Under the pieces are notes generated by a model. The model was not told the DNA's origin and did not search any database. It was given only the letters and a program-made list of their open reading frames with translations. Below, one piece after another: positions 31,504-39,376 of a DNA stretch of 64,000 bases. Each line of letters begins with the position of its first letter. Position 1 is the first letter of the stretch. This DNA is from a virus, in IMG/VR virus record IMGVR_UViG_3300032293_001730, positions 29,894 to 93,893 of that record; one strand, written 5' to 3'. Both the position numbers and the translations under genes were made by a program.

Positions 31504-32339
31504 TTACACATAGTCTGGATACAGGACTTCGTGTCGACTACGACATGGCGAACGAGGTCTATCACGCCGAGAAGAAACACAAGAGCCGTTCTCAGGTCCA
31601 CCGCTATCGCGGCGTGCTCGGCGGCCGGGCCCAGCGGTACGCCGAAGTCCTGGGCAAGAGCCTGTTCAGCGGCAACTCGGCCACGAGCTTCGGATCGCTC
31701 GTCGACGCGGCGTTCGAGGCAGTGGTTCGTGGAGTCGACTGGCGGTCTCGCTGTGTCGTGCCCCCGCCGGGTGTCCTCGCATCGGACGGCAGTCGTCGAG
31801 GCAACGCGTTCAAGGAGTGGCGTTCGAGCTTGCCCGTCGGGGCCGTCGAGTGCTCGGAGTCTGATTTCGGCAAGTGTGCGGACATGATCGCGAGCCTCTG
31901 GGAGCACAAGGCCGCCAAGGCCCTGATGGATCAGGTCGCACACTCGCAGATGAGTGTGTTCTGGGCCGACGCCAACGGGCACAGGCGGAAGGCTCGTGCC
32001 GACGGCGTGACGCGATCCGGCGCGTGGTTCGACCTGAAGACGACGAGCAGCGAGTGGCGGGAACTCAAGTGGTCCTTCCGCCGGTTCGGCTACGACTGGC
32101 AGGCGTCTTGGTACTCACAAGCGGCGGCAGCGGCCGGTGCTGATCCTTTCGTGTTCAAGTTCATCGTCGTGCAGAGCTTCGCTCCTTACGACGTGAAGGT
32201 CGTGTCTCTCAAGCCCGAGGCCATCGAGCGGGCTCGGATCGAGATCGACGAGACGCTCTTCGAGATGCATCGTCGCGAGCAGACCGGCGAGTACGTCGCC
32301 GAGTCGTATCACGAGGAAGAGGTGCTCGACCTCGACTGA
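31500..32339 (+). CDS. PD-(D/E)XK nuclease, RecB/Cas4-like (DUF3799-type)
   Basis: A 279-residue protein. FGSLVDAAFE (near residue 63), ADGVTRSGAWFDLKTTSSEW (near 168, catalytic D and D-x-K) and DWQASWYSQA (Q-x3-Y, near 203) are the RecB-family nuclease motifs. Likely a 5'-3' exonuclease working with the neighbouring ssDNA-binding candidate in recombination-dependent replication. Coupled to the helicase. The motif AGTCTGGATACAGG lies within its first codons. Confidence 0.85.
   Translation: MITHSLDTGLRVDYDMANEVYHAEKKHKSRSQVHRYRGVLGGRAQRYAEVLGKSLFSGNSATSFGSLVDAAFEAVVRGVDWRSRCVVPPPGVLASDGSRRGNAFKEWRSSLPVGAVECSESDFGKCADMIASLWEHKAAKALMDQVAHSQMSVFWADANGHRRKARADGVTRSGAWFDLKTTSSEWRELKWSFRRFGYDWQASWYSQAAAAAGADPFVFKFIVVQSFAPYDVKVVSLKPEAIERARIEIDETLFEMHRREQTGEYVAESYHEEEVLDLD
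31512..31525 (+). promoter_or_regulatory. Recurrent motif AGTCTGGATACAGG inside the first codons of the nuclease gene
   Basis: If it marks a promoter, the start it would serve lies further in (an in-frame ATG at 31545 precedes the conserved domain). Confidence 0.35.
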
Positions 32340-32424
32340 AGTCTTTAGCGACCAGAACCCGTCCGCGTCGCGGCGGTGTGTCTGTTCGTTGGTTGGTGGT
32401 AGGTAAAGAAAGGAGTTGACATAA

Positions 32425-33192
32425 ATGTCAACAACTCTTGCGGTAGCTGGTTCGTTCCGTGCCCTCGCTCCTAACAGCGAGATCGCGGAGGTCATCCAGG
32501 CGAACCTCGGTGGCGGTTCGCTGCGTCGGTCGGACCTGACGTTCGTCAAGATTCCGACGGGTGGTAGCACCCGCTGGAACTGGTCGGTCGCGGGCAACGA
32601 GTTTTCGGAGAAGAGCATCACGGGCCTGTGTGTCGTGGCGACTCGGACGGAGTACAACCTCTGGCCGCAGTCGACCGCGACGCCCGGCAGTCTTCCGTAC
32701 CTTCGTTCGCTCGACGGTGTGGTCGGGCACAAGGTCGGAGACGATCACGGCGACCTGGACCTGAAGGTCCTCGAAGCCGCGAAGAATGCGGACGGCACCT
32801 ATCGGTGGAAGGACCTGCCGTACTGCCAGTGGCAGGACCGGACCCCTCCCCGTGCGAAGCCGTCTCGCGTGGTCGGCGTTCTCCGCGAGGAGGACGCAAG
32901 TCCTTTGTTCGTGCAGATTTCTCCGACGAGCCTCAAGCCCGTCGAGGACTTTCTGCGTGCTCTCGCTGCTCAGTTCGTCCCGCACTACCGTGCGATCGTC
33001 GAACTGACGCTCGAAAAGCGGAAGGGTGCTCGGGCCGACTACGCCGCGATCGTGTGCCGCCATGTCGGCACGATCGGACAGGATGAGGGTGAACGGGCCA
33101 AGGCCTTGTTCACAACGTCCCTCACGCCTGTGTTGACCGGAGGCATCTCGCAGATCGCCCCTCGGTCGGCCGACAACGCGGTGCCCTTCTAG
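32425..33192 (+). CDS. Candidate single-stranded DNA-binding/recombination protein
   Basis: A 255-residue protein (MSTTLAVAGSFRALAPNSEI). AGGAGTTGACATAA precedes ATG 32425. No named motif is certain. The stretch LRRSDLTFVKIPTGGSTRWN is typical of phage proteins lying between exonuclease and primase. Placement directly after a RecB-like nuclease and before prim-pol, with a strong terminator after it, fits an abundantly made ssDNA-binding protein. This role is inferred from context. Confidence 0.5.
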   Translation: MSTTLAVAGSFRALAPNSEIAEVIQANLGGGSLRRSDLTFVKIPTGGSTRWNWSVAGNEFSEKSITGLCVVATRTEYNLWPQSTATPGSLPYLRSLDGVVGHKVGDDHGDLDLKVLEAAKNADGTYRWKDLPYCQWQDRTPPRAKPSRVVGVLREEDASPLFVQISPTSLKPVEDFLRALAAQFVPHYRAIVELTLEKRKGARADYAAIVCRHVGTIGQDEGERAKALFTTSLTPVLTGGISQIAPRSADNAVPF

Positions 33193-33197
33193 TTGAT

Positions 33198-33210
33198 TGT
33201 CTGGATACGG
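33198..33210 (+). promoter_or_regulatory. Recurrent motif TGTCTGGATACGG fused to terminator stem
   Basis: Begins 6 nt after the stop at 33192. Its final ACGG is the start of the terminator stem. Confidence 0.45.
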
Positions 33211-33246
33211 GGGCCCCGGCTGTCGGGGCCCCCGTCTTTTTCTTTT
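33207..33246 (+). terminator. Strong rho-independent terminator
   Basis: ACGGGGGCCCCG (33207-33218) pairs perfectly with CGGGGCCCCCGT (33224-33235), loop GCTGT, followed by CTTTTTCTTTTTT. Ends the helicase/nuclease/ssDNA-binding unit. Confidence 0.9.
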
Positions 33247-33264
33247 TTCACGGAGGAATTCACA

Positions 33265-34878
33265 GTGCCCTACGATCCCAACGAAATCTTCGCGGCCGCC
33301 GCCGCTCTCGCCGCGCTCGGCATGAAGGTGGTCAAGCTCTACGGAGTCCGCGAGGACGGCTCCTGCACCTGCTCGAAGGGCCGTGCCTGCCCGAGCATCG
33401 GGAAGCACCCGGCCGGCGAAGGCTGGCAGCACCTCGCCACCGACAACGAGGAAGAGATCGCGACGTGGTTCGAGGACGTGAACGACAACATCCGATGGAA
33501 CATCGGCGTCCGCCTGGGGCGAGTCTCTGGCATCGTCGACGTCGAGGCCGATGACGAGCACGCCATCGAGGTGATGAAGCGGTTCGGGCTCGATCAGATC
33601 GACACCACGGCCTACAAGGGCTCGCGAGGGCCGCACTACTTGTTCCAGTACGACAGCGACCTGCCTGACGTCGGCGTCGTCAAGGTCGACGGCCTGGAGG
33701 TCCGGATCGGCGGCGGCGAGATGGCGTCGCAGTCAGTCTTCCCGAAGTCCTGGCATCGGACAGGCGTGCAGTACGACTGGCTGCCTGGGCGGTCTCCTGA
33801 AGACGTGAAGCCGGCAAGGCTGCCTGACGATTTCAAGGAGGCGGTGATCGCCAACTCGAAGGCGAAGGGCTCGGGGGTCATTCAACAGGCCCGCGACATC
33901 CTGGCCGGCGAAGAGAAGGTCGGGGAAGGCGGGCGACACGCGTTCCTGCTCGGGATCGCCTCGTGGCTCGCGCAGCAATGCCGAGACTTCTCGGACTCTG
34001 ACCGTGTCCGCCTGACGACGATCCTCAGGTCGGTGAATCAGTTCAAGTGTGCTGTCCCGAAGACAGACGAAGAGATTCGCAAGCTCGCGAACGATCAGTT
34101 CGACCACTACCGAAACCGTCACCTGGAGCGGAACGCACGTCGACCGCTGGAGCAATTCGGCCTGGAGTGGGACCCGGTCGCGAGAGAGTACGAGCCGGGC
34201 CAGTGGCATCTGGCGGTCGTCCACTCAGACCCGACGATGTACCGACTCATCATCCCACACCTGGAACGAGGCAAGGGGTATCGCCCGTATCAGATTCCCC
34301 TCGACAGCAATCAGCTTCTATCGCCGAAGGCGGTGGCGGCCGCAGTGCTGGCGGTGACAAAGAAAATGGACCTGCACGATCCCAACCCAGGCCGCTGGAG
34401 CAGCATCTGGAACGGCGAGCAGGTCGAGAACGAGGCCGGCGAGCGGAGACAGGTCCGGAGCCTCAGGGCGAAGCTGCTCGGCTCATGCTCTGACGAGCAT
34501 CCGAGCGAGGACGTGATGAGGTATGCCTACGTTGCCGGTCAGTTGCTCAACTACCTGCGCGGCTTCGAGAAGTTCACCGGCGACCAGGAAGACGATCTGC
34601 CCAACCCGAGCGGCGTCCCCAAGTGGCGTCGAGTCTCCAGGGGCGGCGTCTCCCGGGACGAGTTGTGGCTCAAGTGGGGCGAGACCTGGGACCGTGTCCG
34701 CCAGAAGAACAACTCGATCACCCCGAAGGACATCTCGGACCTGCGGTCGAGACTCCTGGAGGCGGTGGGCGAGAAGGAGTTCGCCTCCGAGAAGCTCACC
34801 GTCGCCGGGACTCTCGGTCGGTGGCGGATTTGGGGAGACGCCCACATCCGCGCCCTCGAACGCCTGTCCGGCATCTGA
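33265..34878 (+). CDS. Bifunctional DNA primase/polymerase (AEP superfamily)
   Basis: A 537-residue protein from GTG 33265 (GGAGGAATTCACA upstream). N-terminal prim-pol domain: AAAALAALGMKVVKLYG, a Cys pair CTCSKGRACPSIGKHP, the metal-binding GRVSGIVDVEADDEHA (D-x-E), and KGSRGPHYLF. The C-terminal ~300 residues are helical with a winged-helix-like end. Archaeo-eukaryotic primases of this type prime phage and plasmid replication. There is no fused helicase domain. The SF1/SF2 helicases nearby could supply that activity. Confidence 0.85.
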   Translation: MPYDPNEIFAAAAALAALGMKVVKLYGVREDGSCTCSKGRACPSIGKHPAGEGWQHLATDNEEEIATWFEDVNDNIRWNIGVRLGRVSGIVDVEADDEHAIEVMKRFGLDQIDTTAYKGSRGPHYLFQYDSDLPDVGVVKVDGLEVRIGGGEMASQSVFPKSWHRTGVQYDWLPGRSPEDVKPARLPDDFKEAVIANSKAKGSGVIQQARDILAGEEKVGEGGRHAFLLGIASWLAQQCRDFSDSDRVRLTTILRSVNQFKCAVPKTDEEIRKLANDQFDHYRNRHLERNARRPLEQFGLEWDPVAREYEPGQWHLAVVHSDPTMYRLIIPHLERGKGYRPYQIPLDSNQLLSPKAVAAAVLAVTKKMDLHDPNPGRWSSIWNGEQVENEAGERRQVRSLRAKLLGSCSDEHPSEDVMRYAYVAGQLLNYLRGFEKFTGDQEDDLPNPSGVPKWRRVSRGGVSRDELWLKWGETWDRVRQKNNSITPKDISDLRSRLLEAVGEKEFASEKLTVAGTLGRWRIWGDAHIRALERLSGI

Positions 34879-35052
34879 TGGCAAAAACCGCGAACTCCAT
34901 ATAGGGACTCTTTTTCATCCAGACAGTTCCAAACAGAAGTTCAAAGTTCAAACAGTAGAGAATGTTGTCTCGAAGTCTTTTAAAGATAAGAGTTTAGGTC
35001 CTTATATAGAAAAGAACTTTTTTGTCCAAAAGGCTGGTTCAAGGAGGGCGTG
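34879..35052. other. AT-rich intergenic region between primase and helicase
   Basis: A 174-base gap, clearly A+T-rich in a GC-rich genome. It has two related blocks (CCATATAGGGACTCTTTTT near 34898-34916 and CTTATATAGAAAAGAAC near 35001-35017), a short direct repeat GTTCAAAGTTCAAAC, and GTCTGGATG on the minus strand (34917-34925). No gene fits. Candidate origin of replication or regulatory region, from composition and position only. Confidence 0.45.
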
Positions 35053-36717
35053 ATGGGAAGTCAGGAAAGATGCATAGGCGGGGCAGGTACGGGAAAGACG
35101 AGGCTCATCGAGGCCAAGCTCACACAGGCTCGCGAGGAGCTTGGCCTCGATACGGACGAGGTTGGCCTCTGCACGTTCACGCGGGCGGGGAGGCAGGAAC
35201 TATCGGAGCGGGTGGCGGCCTCGTGGGGCGTCGACGTTGAGGCCCTGACGAAGCACGGCTGGTTCCGGACGGCGCACTCGATCGCCTTCAAGCAGTCCGG
35301 GGTCGAGGAAGGAGCCCTGATCGAAGGCAAGGACGGAGCCGAGTGGACCGGCCACGCGATCGGGGCCCGCATCTCGATCTCCCAAGGTCGGGGGGGAGAC
35401 GTGGAGTACGAGGCGACCGAAGGCGATCGTGACGCCGCCATCAGCCTCCAGGCTTGGGAACTTGCCCGCCAGTCGCTCAGGCCACTCGCCAGCGTGATCG
35501 AGGAGCAGCGGAGGCTCGGGGACGATTCTGTCACACTGTCGACGGCCAGGGTATTCGTGGAGAAGTACGAGCGGGCGAAGGCTCGCGAGGGGCGTCTCGA
35601 CTTCACTGACGTCGTCAGTCGGTTTGGTGGAGTCAAAAATACCATCGAGGGGCCGGTGGATACGGACCCGATCGGTGAATTGCCGGAGAGACTCCGCGTG
35701 CTCGCGGTCGACGAGGCTCAGGACTCATCGGCGATCGTCGACCGAATCTGCCGCCGCCTTGCATCGTCGCCCAGCATGGAGAGAGTGTTCCTCGTCGGAG
35801 ACCCGTACCAAAGTGTGTTCGGCTTCGGCGGAAGCGACTATCGCCACTTCCTGTCGTGGGACGCAAACGAAGAAATCATGCCCCAGAGCTATCGCTGCCC
35901 GGCTAACGTGATGGCTCTCGGCGAGCGATGCCTACGGCAGATGAAGCGTGGCTACCGCGACAGGAAGATCAAGCCGGCGCCGCACAAGGGCACGATCCGC
36001 GAGGCGTCCGCAGCCGAGGAAGCCGTCGGCAGAATCGACCCCTCGCGGTCGACGCTCATCCTGGCTCGGTGTGCCTTCTCGCTCGCCGAGTACGAAGCCT
36101 CGCTCAAGGAACGGAAAATCCCCTTTTCGTGGATCGACAAAGTCCACGGCGAGTCGACATTGTCTGGATACAAGGCACTCTGGGACCTGGAGCACGGCCA
36201 GATCGTGAGCGGCGAGGACTGGGCGAATGCCATCGCGATGATCGCCGTCGCGAGCAAGTCGCTCGGCAAGCTCCTGCACCACGGCGAGAAGACGGCCTGG
36301 AAACAGGGAAAGCGGTCGAACGTGGACTTCGTGCTGCCGACGCCCGAGATCATGTCGATCGCCGGCTGCACCGAGACGCTCTCCCACCTGATCCTTGCCG
36401 GCAGGTGGCCGTCCGCCCTCGAAGACAAACACGGCGTGAAGGCTGCGGACTGGAGGGCTGCGGCCGTGGCCCATGGCGTGGACGTGGCGAGCAATCCACG
36501 GGTCAGGCTCTCGACGATTCACTCAGCAAAAGGGTGCGAGGCCGACGACGTCATCCTGAGCACGGTTTCCAGTCGAGCCGTGGAGAACGCGAGGCTGGCC
36601 TTGGATGAGAGGCATGACGAGGAGTGTCGCGTGAACTATGTGGCCGTCACACGGGCGAGGGAGAATCTCATTGTGGTGGGCGATGGACGCCAACATCGAC
36701 TGGAGATTCCCGTATGA
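35053..36717 (+). CDS. UvrD/Rep-like superfamily 1 helicase
   Basis: A 554-residue protein. Walker A GGAGTGKT (8-16), VDEAQDSSAIVDR (motif II), GDPYQSVFGFGG (motif III), YRCPANV (IV), STIHSAKGCEADDVI (V) and VNYVAVTRARENLIVV (VI) are all present, so an active 3'-5' DNA helicase is expected. AAGGAGG 5 nt before ATG 35053 sets the start. A GTG one codon earlier is possible. It follows the AT-rich region and is ATGA-coupled to a protease gene. Confidence 0.9.
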   Translation: MGSQERCIGGAGTGKTRLIEAKLTQAREELGLDTDEVGLCTFTRAGRQELSERVAASWGVDVEALTKHGWFRTAHSIAFKQSGVEEGALIEGKDGAEWTGHAIGARISISQGRGGDVEYEATEGDRDAAISLQAWELARQSLRPLASVIEEQRRLGDDSVTLSTARVFVEKYERAKAREGRLDFTDVVSRFGGVKNTIEGPVDTDPIGELPERLRVLAVDEAQDSSAIVDRICRRLASSPSMERVFLVGDPYQSVFGFGGSDYRHFLSWDANEEIMPQSYRCPANVMALGERCLRQMKRGYRDRKIKPAPHKGTIREASAAEEAVGRIDPSRSTLILARCAFSLAEYEASLKERKIPFSWIDKVHGESTLSGYKALWDLEHGQIVSGEDWANAIAMIAVASKSLGKLLHHGEKTAWKQGKRSNVDFVLPTPEIMSIAGCTETLSHLILAGRWPSALEDKHGVKAADWRAAAVAHGVDVASNPRVRLSTIHSAKGCEADDVILSTVSSRAVENARLALDERHDEECRVNYVAVTRARENLIVVGDGRQHRLEIPV

Positions 36718-37436
36718 ACGCTCTCTTGCTGTTTCTCGTTGCTGCCGGAACGATCGACCCCGGCACACCAGACCAGAAGTACCTGGACTACGGAAGCCAG
36801 TTCAAGTGTGTCGCTAGGATAAGTTGCCTCGACACCGAGACCATGATCCCCGCGTGGGCGTCCTGCGTGATCGTGGGGCCGAGGCACGTCGTGACTGCGG
36901 CGCACGTCGTCGACAAGGCCGAGGCCTGGGTCGTTCACGTCGGCGAAGAGAAGTACCCACTCTCAGAGGTGCTGGTCCACGAGAACTTCCGCAAGACCGG
37001 CATCGGGTGCTGCGACATCGCCGTAGGGCGTGTCATGGGCTCGAAAGAGTTCGACCTCGACTTCTATCCCAAGTTGTACGGAAACGACAACGAGGTCGGG
37101 AAGGTCGTGTCTATCTGCGGACACGGCATCACAGGAACTTTCCTGACCGGATGCGTGCTCGCAGACGGCCGGAAGCGGGCCGGCAGCAACGTCATCGACT
37201 ACATCGACACCAACAACCTGATGGTCTGCTCGGTCGGGAGCGGAGTGAAGACTGAGCTTGAGTACCTGATCTCTCCCGGCGACTCAGGAGGCGGCCTGTT
37301 CATCGGCAATGAGCTTGCCGGCATCAATTCGGTGGTCATGGCAAACGGGCGTTCGCCCATGTCGAAGCTCGGCGAAGAGTCTGGGCACACTAGGATCAGC
37401 AAGCACAGGGAGTGGATTCTTGAGCACACCAAGTAG
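36714..37436 (+). CDS. Secreted trypsin-like serine protease
   Basis: A 240-residue protein. A short hydrophobic N-terminus (MNALLLFLVAAGT) looks like a signal peptide. The chymotrypsin-fold triad is visible: H64 (VVTAAHVVDKA), D101 (CCDIAVGR) and S191 (SPGDSGGGLF). Cysteines could pair if exported. It is ATGA-coupled to a cytoplasmic helicase, an odd pairing. The role could be cleavage of host envelope proteins, virion maturation or defence against other phages. None of these is shown by the sequence. Confidence 0.8.
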   Translation: MNALLLFLVAAGTIDPGTPDQKYLDYGSQFKCVARISCLDTETMIPAWASCVIVGPRHVVTAAHVVDKAEAWVVHVGEEKYPLSEVLVHENFRKTGIGCCDIAVGRVMGSKEFDLDFYPKLYGNDNEVGKVVSICGHGITGTFLTGCVLADGRKRAGSNVIDYIDTNNLMVCSVGSGVKTELEYLISPGDSGGGLFIGNELAGINSVVMANGRSPMSKLGEESGHTRISKHREWILEHTK

Positions 37437-37917
37437 CGGACTCCTGTTCGAGGTCGCTCCCGAGGAGCGGGACGGGCAGACAAAGAAGAAGCCGACAAAG
37501 AAGCCCCGGAAGGTCGCAGATGATCAGCACGTCTCGACGGCCTCCGAGTGGGTTCCGGACGACAGGCCGTTCCTGGCCTCGATCGACGGGCACTACGCGT
37601 GCGACCGGTGCGGCATGACTGTGCTCGACCTTGCCGACGTGCGAAAGGTCGACGGCAAGCCGCAGTGGCTCGTACAGTGCGGATGGGGATGCCTGAATCT
37701 CCAGTTTGTCGACCCAGTCCCTGGAATTCTGGAGAAGCTGGACGAGGAGGCCTCTCGCGAGGACGAGTTCCGGATTCGCGACGGCATCTTCGCCGGCAAG
37801 ACGTTCGACGAGATCGAGGCAGCCGGCTACCGCGCCTACATCGAGAATCTCGTGAAGGCATCGAAGCGGACGTTCATCGCCGAAGCAGCCGCGAGATGGC
37901 TCACAAAAAACCGTTGA
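37420..37917 (+). CDS. Zinc-ribbon protein with ExoX-like C-terminal segment
   Basis: A 165-residue protein. TTG 37420 was chosen because CAGGGAGTGG lies upstream and the sequence turns protein-like from there. It has a basic linker (TKKKPTKKPRKV), a four-cysteine ribbon (CDRCG ... CGWGC), and a C-terminal RIRDGIFAGKTFDEIEAAGY resembling the short ExoX-like C-terminal module that accompanies nucleases. No nuclease catalytic domain is seen. Overlaps the protease gene by 17 bases. Confidence 0.55.
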   Translation: MSTPSSGLLFEVAPEERDGQTKKKPTKKPRKVADDQHVSTASEWVPDDRPFLASIDGHYACDRCGMTVLDLADVRKVDGKPQWLVQCGWGCLNLQFVDPVPGILEKLDEEASREDEFRIRDGIFAGKTFDEIEAAGYRAYIENLVKASKRTFIAEAAARWLTKNR

Positions 37918-37941
37918 CAAGATTCATAGTCTGGATACCAT
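37914..37941 (+). promoter_or_regulatory. Sigma70-like promoter overlapping the recurrent motif
   Basis: TTGACA (37914-37919), 16-nt spacer, TACCAT (37936-37941). The motif AGTCTGGATACCATAACC occupies 37928-37945, so here the motif contains the -10. Confidence 0.6.
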
Positions 37942-37945
37942 AACC
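37928..37945 (+). promoter_or_regulatory. Recurrent motif AGTCTGGATACCATAACC
   Basis: The copy with the best upstream -35. It is followed by a terminator before the next start codon. Confidence 0.5.
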
Positions 37946-37968
37946 GCTCGCCAAGGATCGGCGTTCAG

Positions 37969-38010
37969 CCTGAGGGCTGGCACGACGGACCGCCAGCCCT
38001 CAGGTTTTTT
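37969..38010 (+). terminator. Rho-independent terminator in the leader of the gene at 38012
   Basis: CCTGAGGGCTGGC (37969-37981) pairs perfectly with GCCAGCCCTCAGG (37992-38004), followed by TTTTTT. It ends one base before the ATG at 38012, so transcripts from 37914 would meet it before the gene, as in attenuation. Confidence 0.85.
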
Positions 38011-38011
38011 C

Positions 38012-38494
38012 ATGCCCGAGATTCTCGACAACTGGACGGTCCAGCAAGCCTGGGAGCAGGTTCGAGGCGACGCTCTCCCCCCCAGGCCTGAAGAGATCAA
38101 GCAGGAGTCTCTCTGCGAGATAGACGTCGTCATTGCGTCGTACTTCGGCGACACGAGTCTCGAAGGGCGGCGTAAGGCTGCGGCAGCCGTTGCGTACATC
38201 TGGCCGAGGCTCATGGATGCTCCGCTCCCCAGCGGTCCAGAGACAGGCCAGCAAGAGTACATCTACGAGGAAGTCTCGAAGTCGCTGATCAAATACTGCG
38301 AGGACGACGAGGGCCTGCCTTTCGCCGACATTTGCGGCGCCCTGATGGCGTGGGACCTCTCCCTCATCGAGCCCGATCAGTGGTTCATCATCTGGGACGC
38401 CATGGGCACGTCGGAGTGCCACATGAAAAACCTGCTTTTGTGGGACTTCTACAAGCTGGCAGGATCGTATTCCCGTTTCTCTCGAATGGAGTGA
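38012..38494 (+). CDS. Hypothetical protein
   Basis: A 160-residue mostly helical acidic protein (MPEILDNWTVQQAWEQVRGD). No ribosome-binding site is visible because a terminator hairpin and T6 occupy the usual place, which makes expression from this start uncertain unless controlled. Unrecognised. Followed three bases later by the ferritin-like gene. Confidence 0.5.
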   Translation: MPEILDNWTVQQAWEQVRGDALPPRPEEIKQESLCEIDVVIASYFGDTSLEGRRKAAAAVAYIWPRLMDAPLPSGPETGQQEYIYEEVSKSLIKYCEDDEGLPFADICGALMAWDLSLIEPDQWFIIWDAMGTSECHMKNLLLWDFYKLAGSYSRFSRME

Positions 38495-38497
38495 TTC

Positions 38498-38965
38498 ATG
38501 CCCGCAGGCCCGCAGCAAATCATCGAAATTCTCCAGTCCTCTCTCTCACTGCACTGGGCGGCCGTCGAGGCCTACACGCTCCAGAGCCGGCACTACGCGA
38601 CCTACGGCTACGCGAAGCTGGCGGCGAAGTACGCCGCCGACGCCGAAGAGGAGCGTGGGCACGCCCAGGCGATCATCGACCGCCTGGAGTTTCACAACGT
38701 CGCAGCCGAGGCCCAGCATGACTCGGCCGAGTGGCCTCGACATGACTTCGTCGGCGCCCTCGAAGCCAACTACCAGTTGGAGTCGTCCGCAGCCGAAATC
38801 GAGCGGGGCGGCTTCTCGATGGCTATCGAGCTTGGTGATGCAGTGGCGGCGGACCTGTTCAAGGGCCTGCTCGCCGACAGCGAGGCCTCGCTCATCCAGA
38901 TCGAGGCCATTCGGCTGATGATCGAGGAGATCGGTCTCGACAACTACCTCGCGAATCAGGCGTGA
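38498..38965 (+). CDS. Bacterioferritin/ferritin-like protein
   Basis: A 155-residue four-helix protein with the bacterioferritin ending (IRLMIEEIGLDNYLANQA). By-eye alignment to Escherichia coli Bfr: E24 fits E18, E52 and H55 (EERGH) fit E51/H54, E95 fits E94. The last site reads ADSEASLIQIE where Bfr has E-E-x-H, so E127 and H130 appear replaced by serine. The heme methionine is also not obvious. A full ferroxidase site is therefore doubtful; iron storage, Dps-like protection or another ferritin-fold role are possible. ATG is behind CGAATGGAGTG, three bases after the previous stop. Confidence 0.75.
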   Translation: MPAGPQQIIEILQSSLSLHWAAVEAYTLQSRHYATYGYAKLAAKYAADAEEERGHAQAIIDRLEFHNVAAEAQHDSAEWPRHDFVGALEANYQLESSAAEIERGGFSMAIELGDAVAADLFKGLLADSEASLIQIEAIRLMIEEIGLDNYLANQA

Positions 38966-38969
38966 GCAC

Positions 38970-39233
38970 ATGGTAGCCCGCGACCCCATCGCCGATCTTC
39001 GTGAACTGAACCCCGAGGCCCTCACGGCCGACGGGTTCGACGGTGCGATCATCGGATACAGCGTGAGCACGATCCGGCCGCACATCGTGATCTACGACGT
39101 CGACAAGTGCATCGAGATTCTCGTGGATCGAGAAGGCATGAGTCGCGAGGACGCCGAGGAGTACCTGAGCTTCAATACTCTGTGCGCCTGGGTGGGTGAG
39201 AACACGCCGATGTACGTCAAGGTGACTGCGTAG
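38970..39233 (+). CDS. Conserved phage hypothetical protein
   Basis: An 87-residue protein. ALTADGFDGAIIGYSVSTIR, VIYDVDKCIEILVDREGMSR and EDAEEYLSFNTLCAWVGENT follow a pattern common in phage proteins of unknown function (the ADGFDxAIIG ... EYxxFN ... GExTP layout). ATG 38970 is four bases after the ferritin-like stop. A small hairpin follows. Confidence 0.7.
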   Translation: MVARDPIADLRELNPEALTADGFDGAIIGYSVSTIRPHIVIYDVDKCIEILVDREGMSREDAEEYLSFNTLCAWVGENTPMYVKVTA

Positions 39234-39239
39234 AAACAC

Positions 39240-39376
39240 TTAGAAAAAATTGTCGCGTTTTCTTAGCATCAGCCCTCAGGCTGTTTTCCTAACTTCGCGA
39301 CGTAAATCGCCAGCATCGCCCGTTTGCTAGACGTGTAACTTTGGTTGCTTTTTTTCTTCTCGGGCGATGCTGGCGA
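39240..39376 (+). ncRNA. Structured non-coding region ahead of the DEDD recombinase
   Basis: Two structures in tandem. First: outer stem GTCGCG (39252-39257) with CGCGAC (39296-39301) enclosing hairpin CAGCC/GGCTG (39270-39274/39279-39283). Second: perfect 16-bp stem TCGCCAGCATCGCCCG (39307-39322) with CGGGCGATGCTGGCGA (39361-39376) and a 38-nt T-rich loop. The right arm contains the recombinase start codon. The position matches that of bridge RNAs of IS110-group elements. Expression as an RNA is inference. Confidence 0.4.
39270..39287 (+). terminator. Short hairpin with T4
   Basis: CAGCC-CTCA-GGCTG followed by TTTT. It could end the operon of the ferritin-like gene or be the inner part of the structured region. 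Confidence 0.45.
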
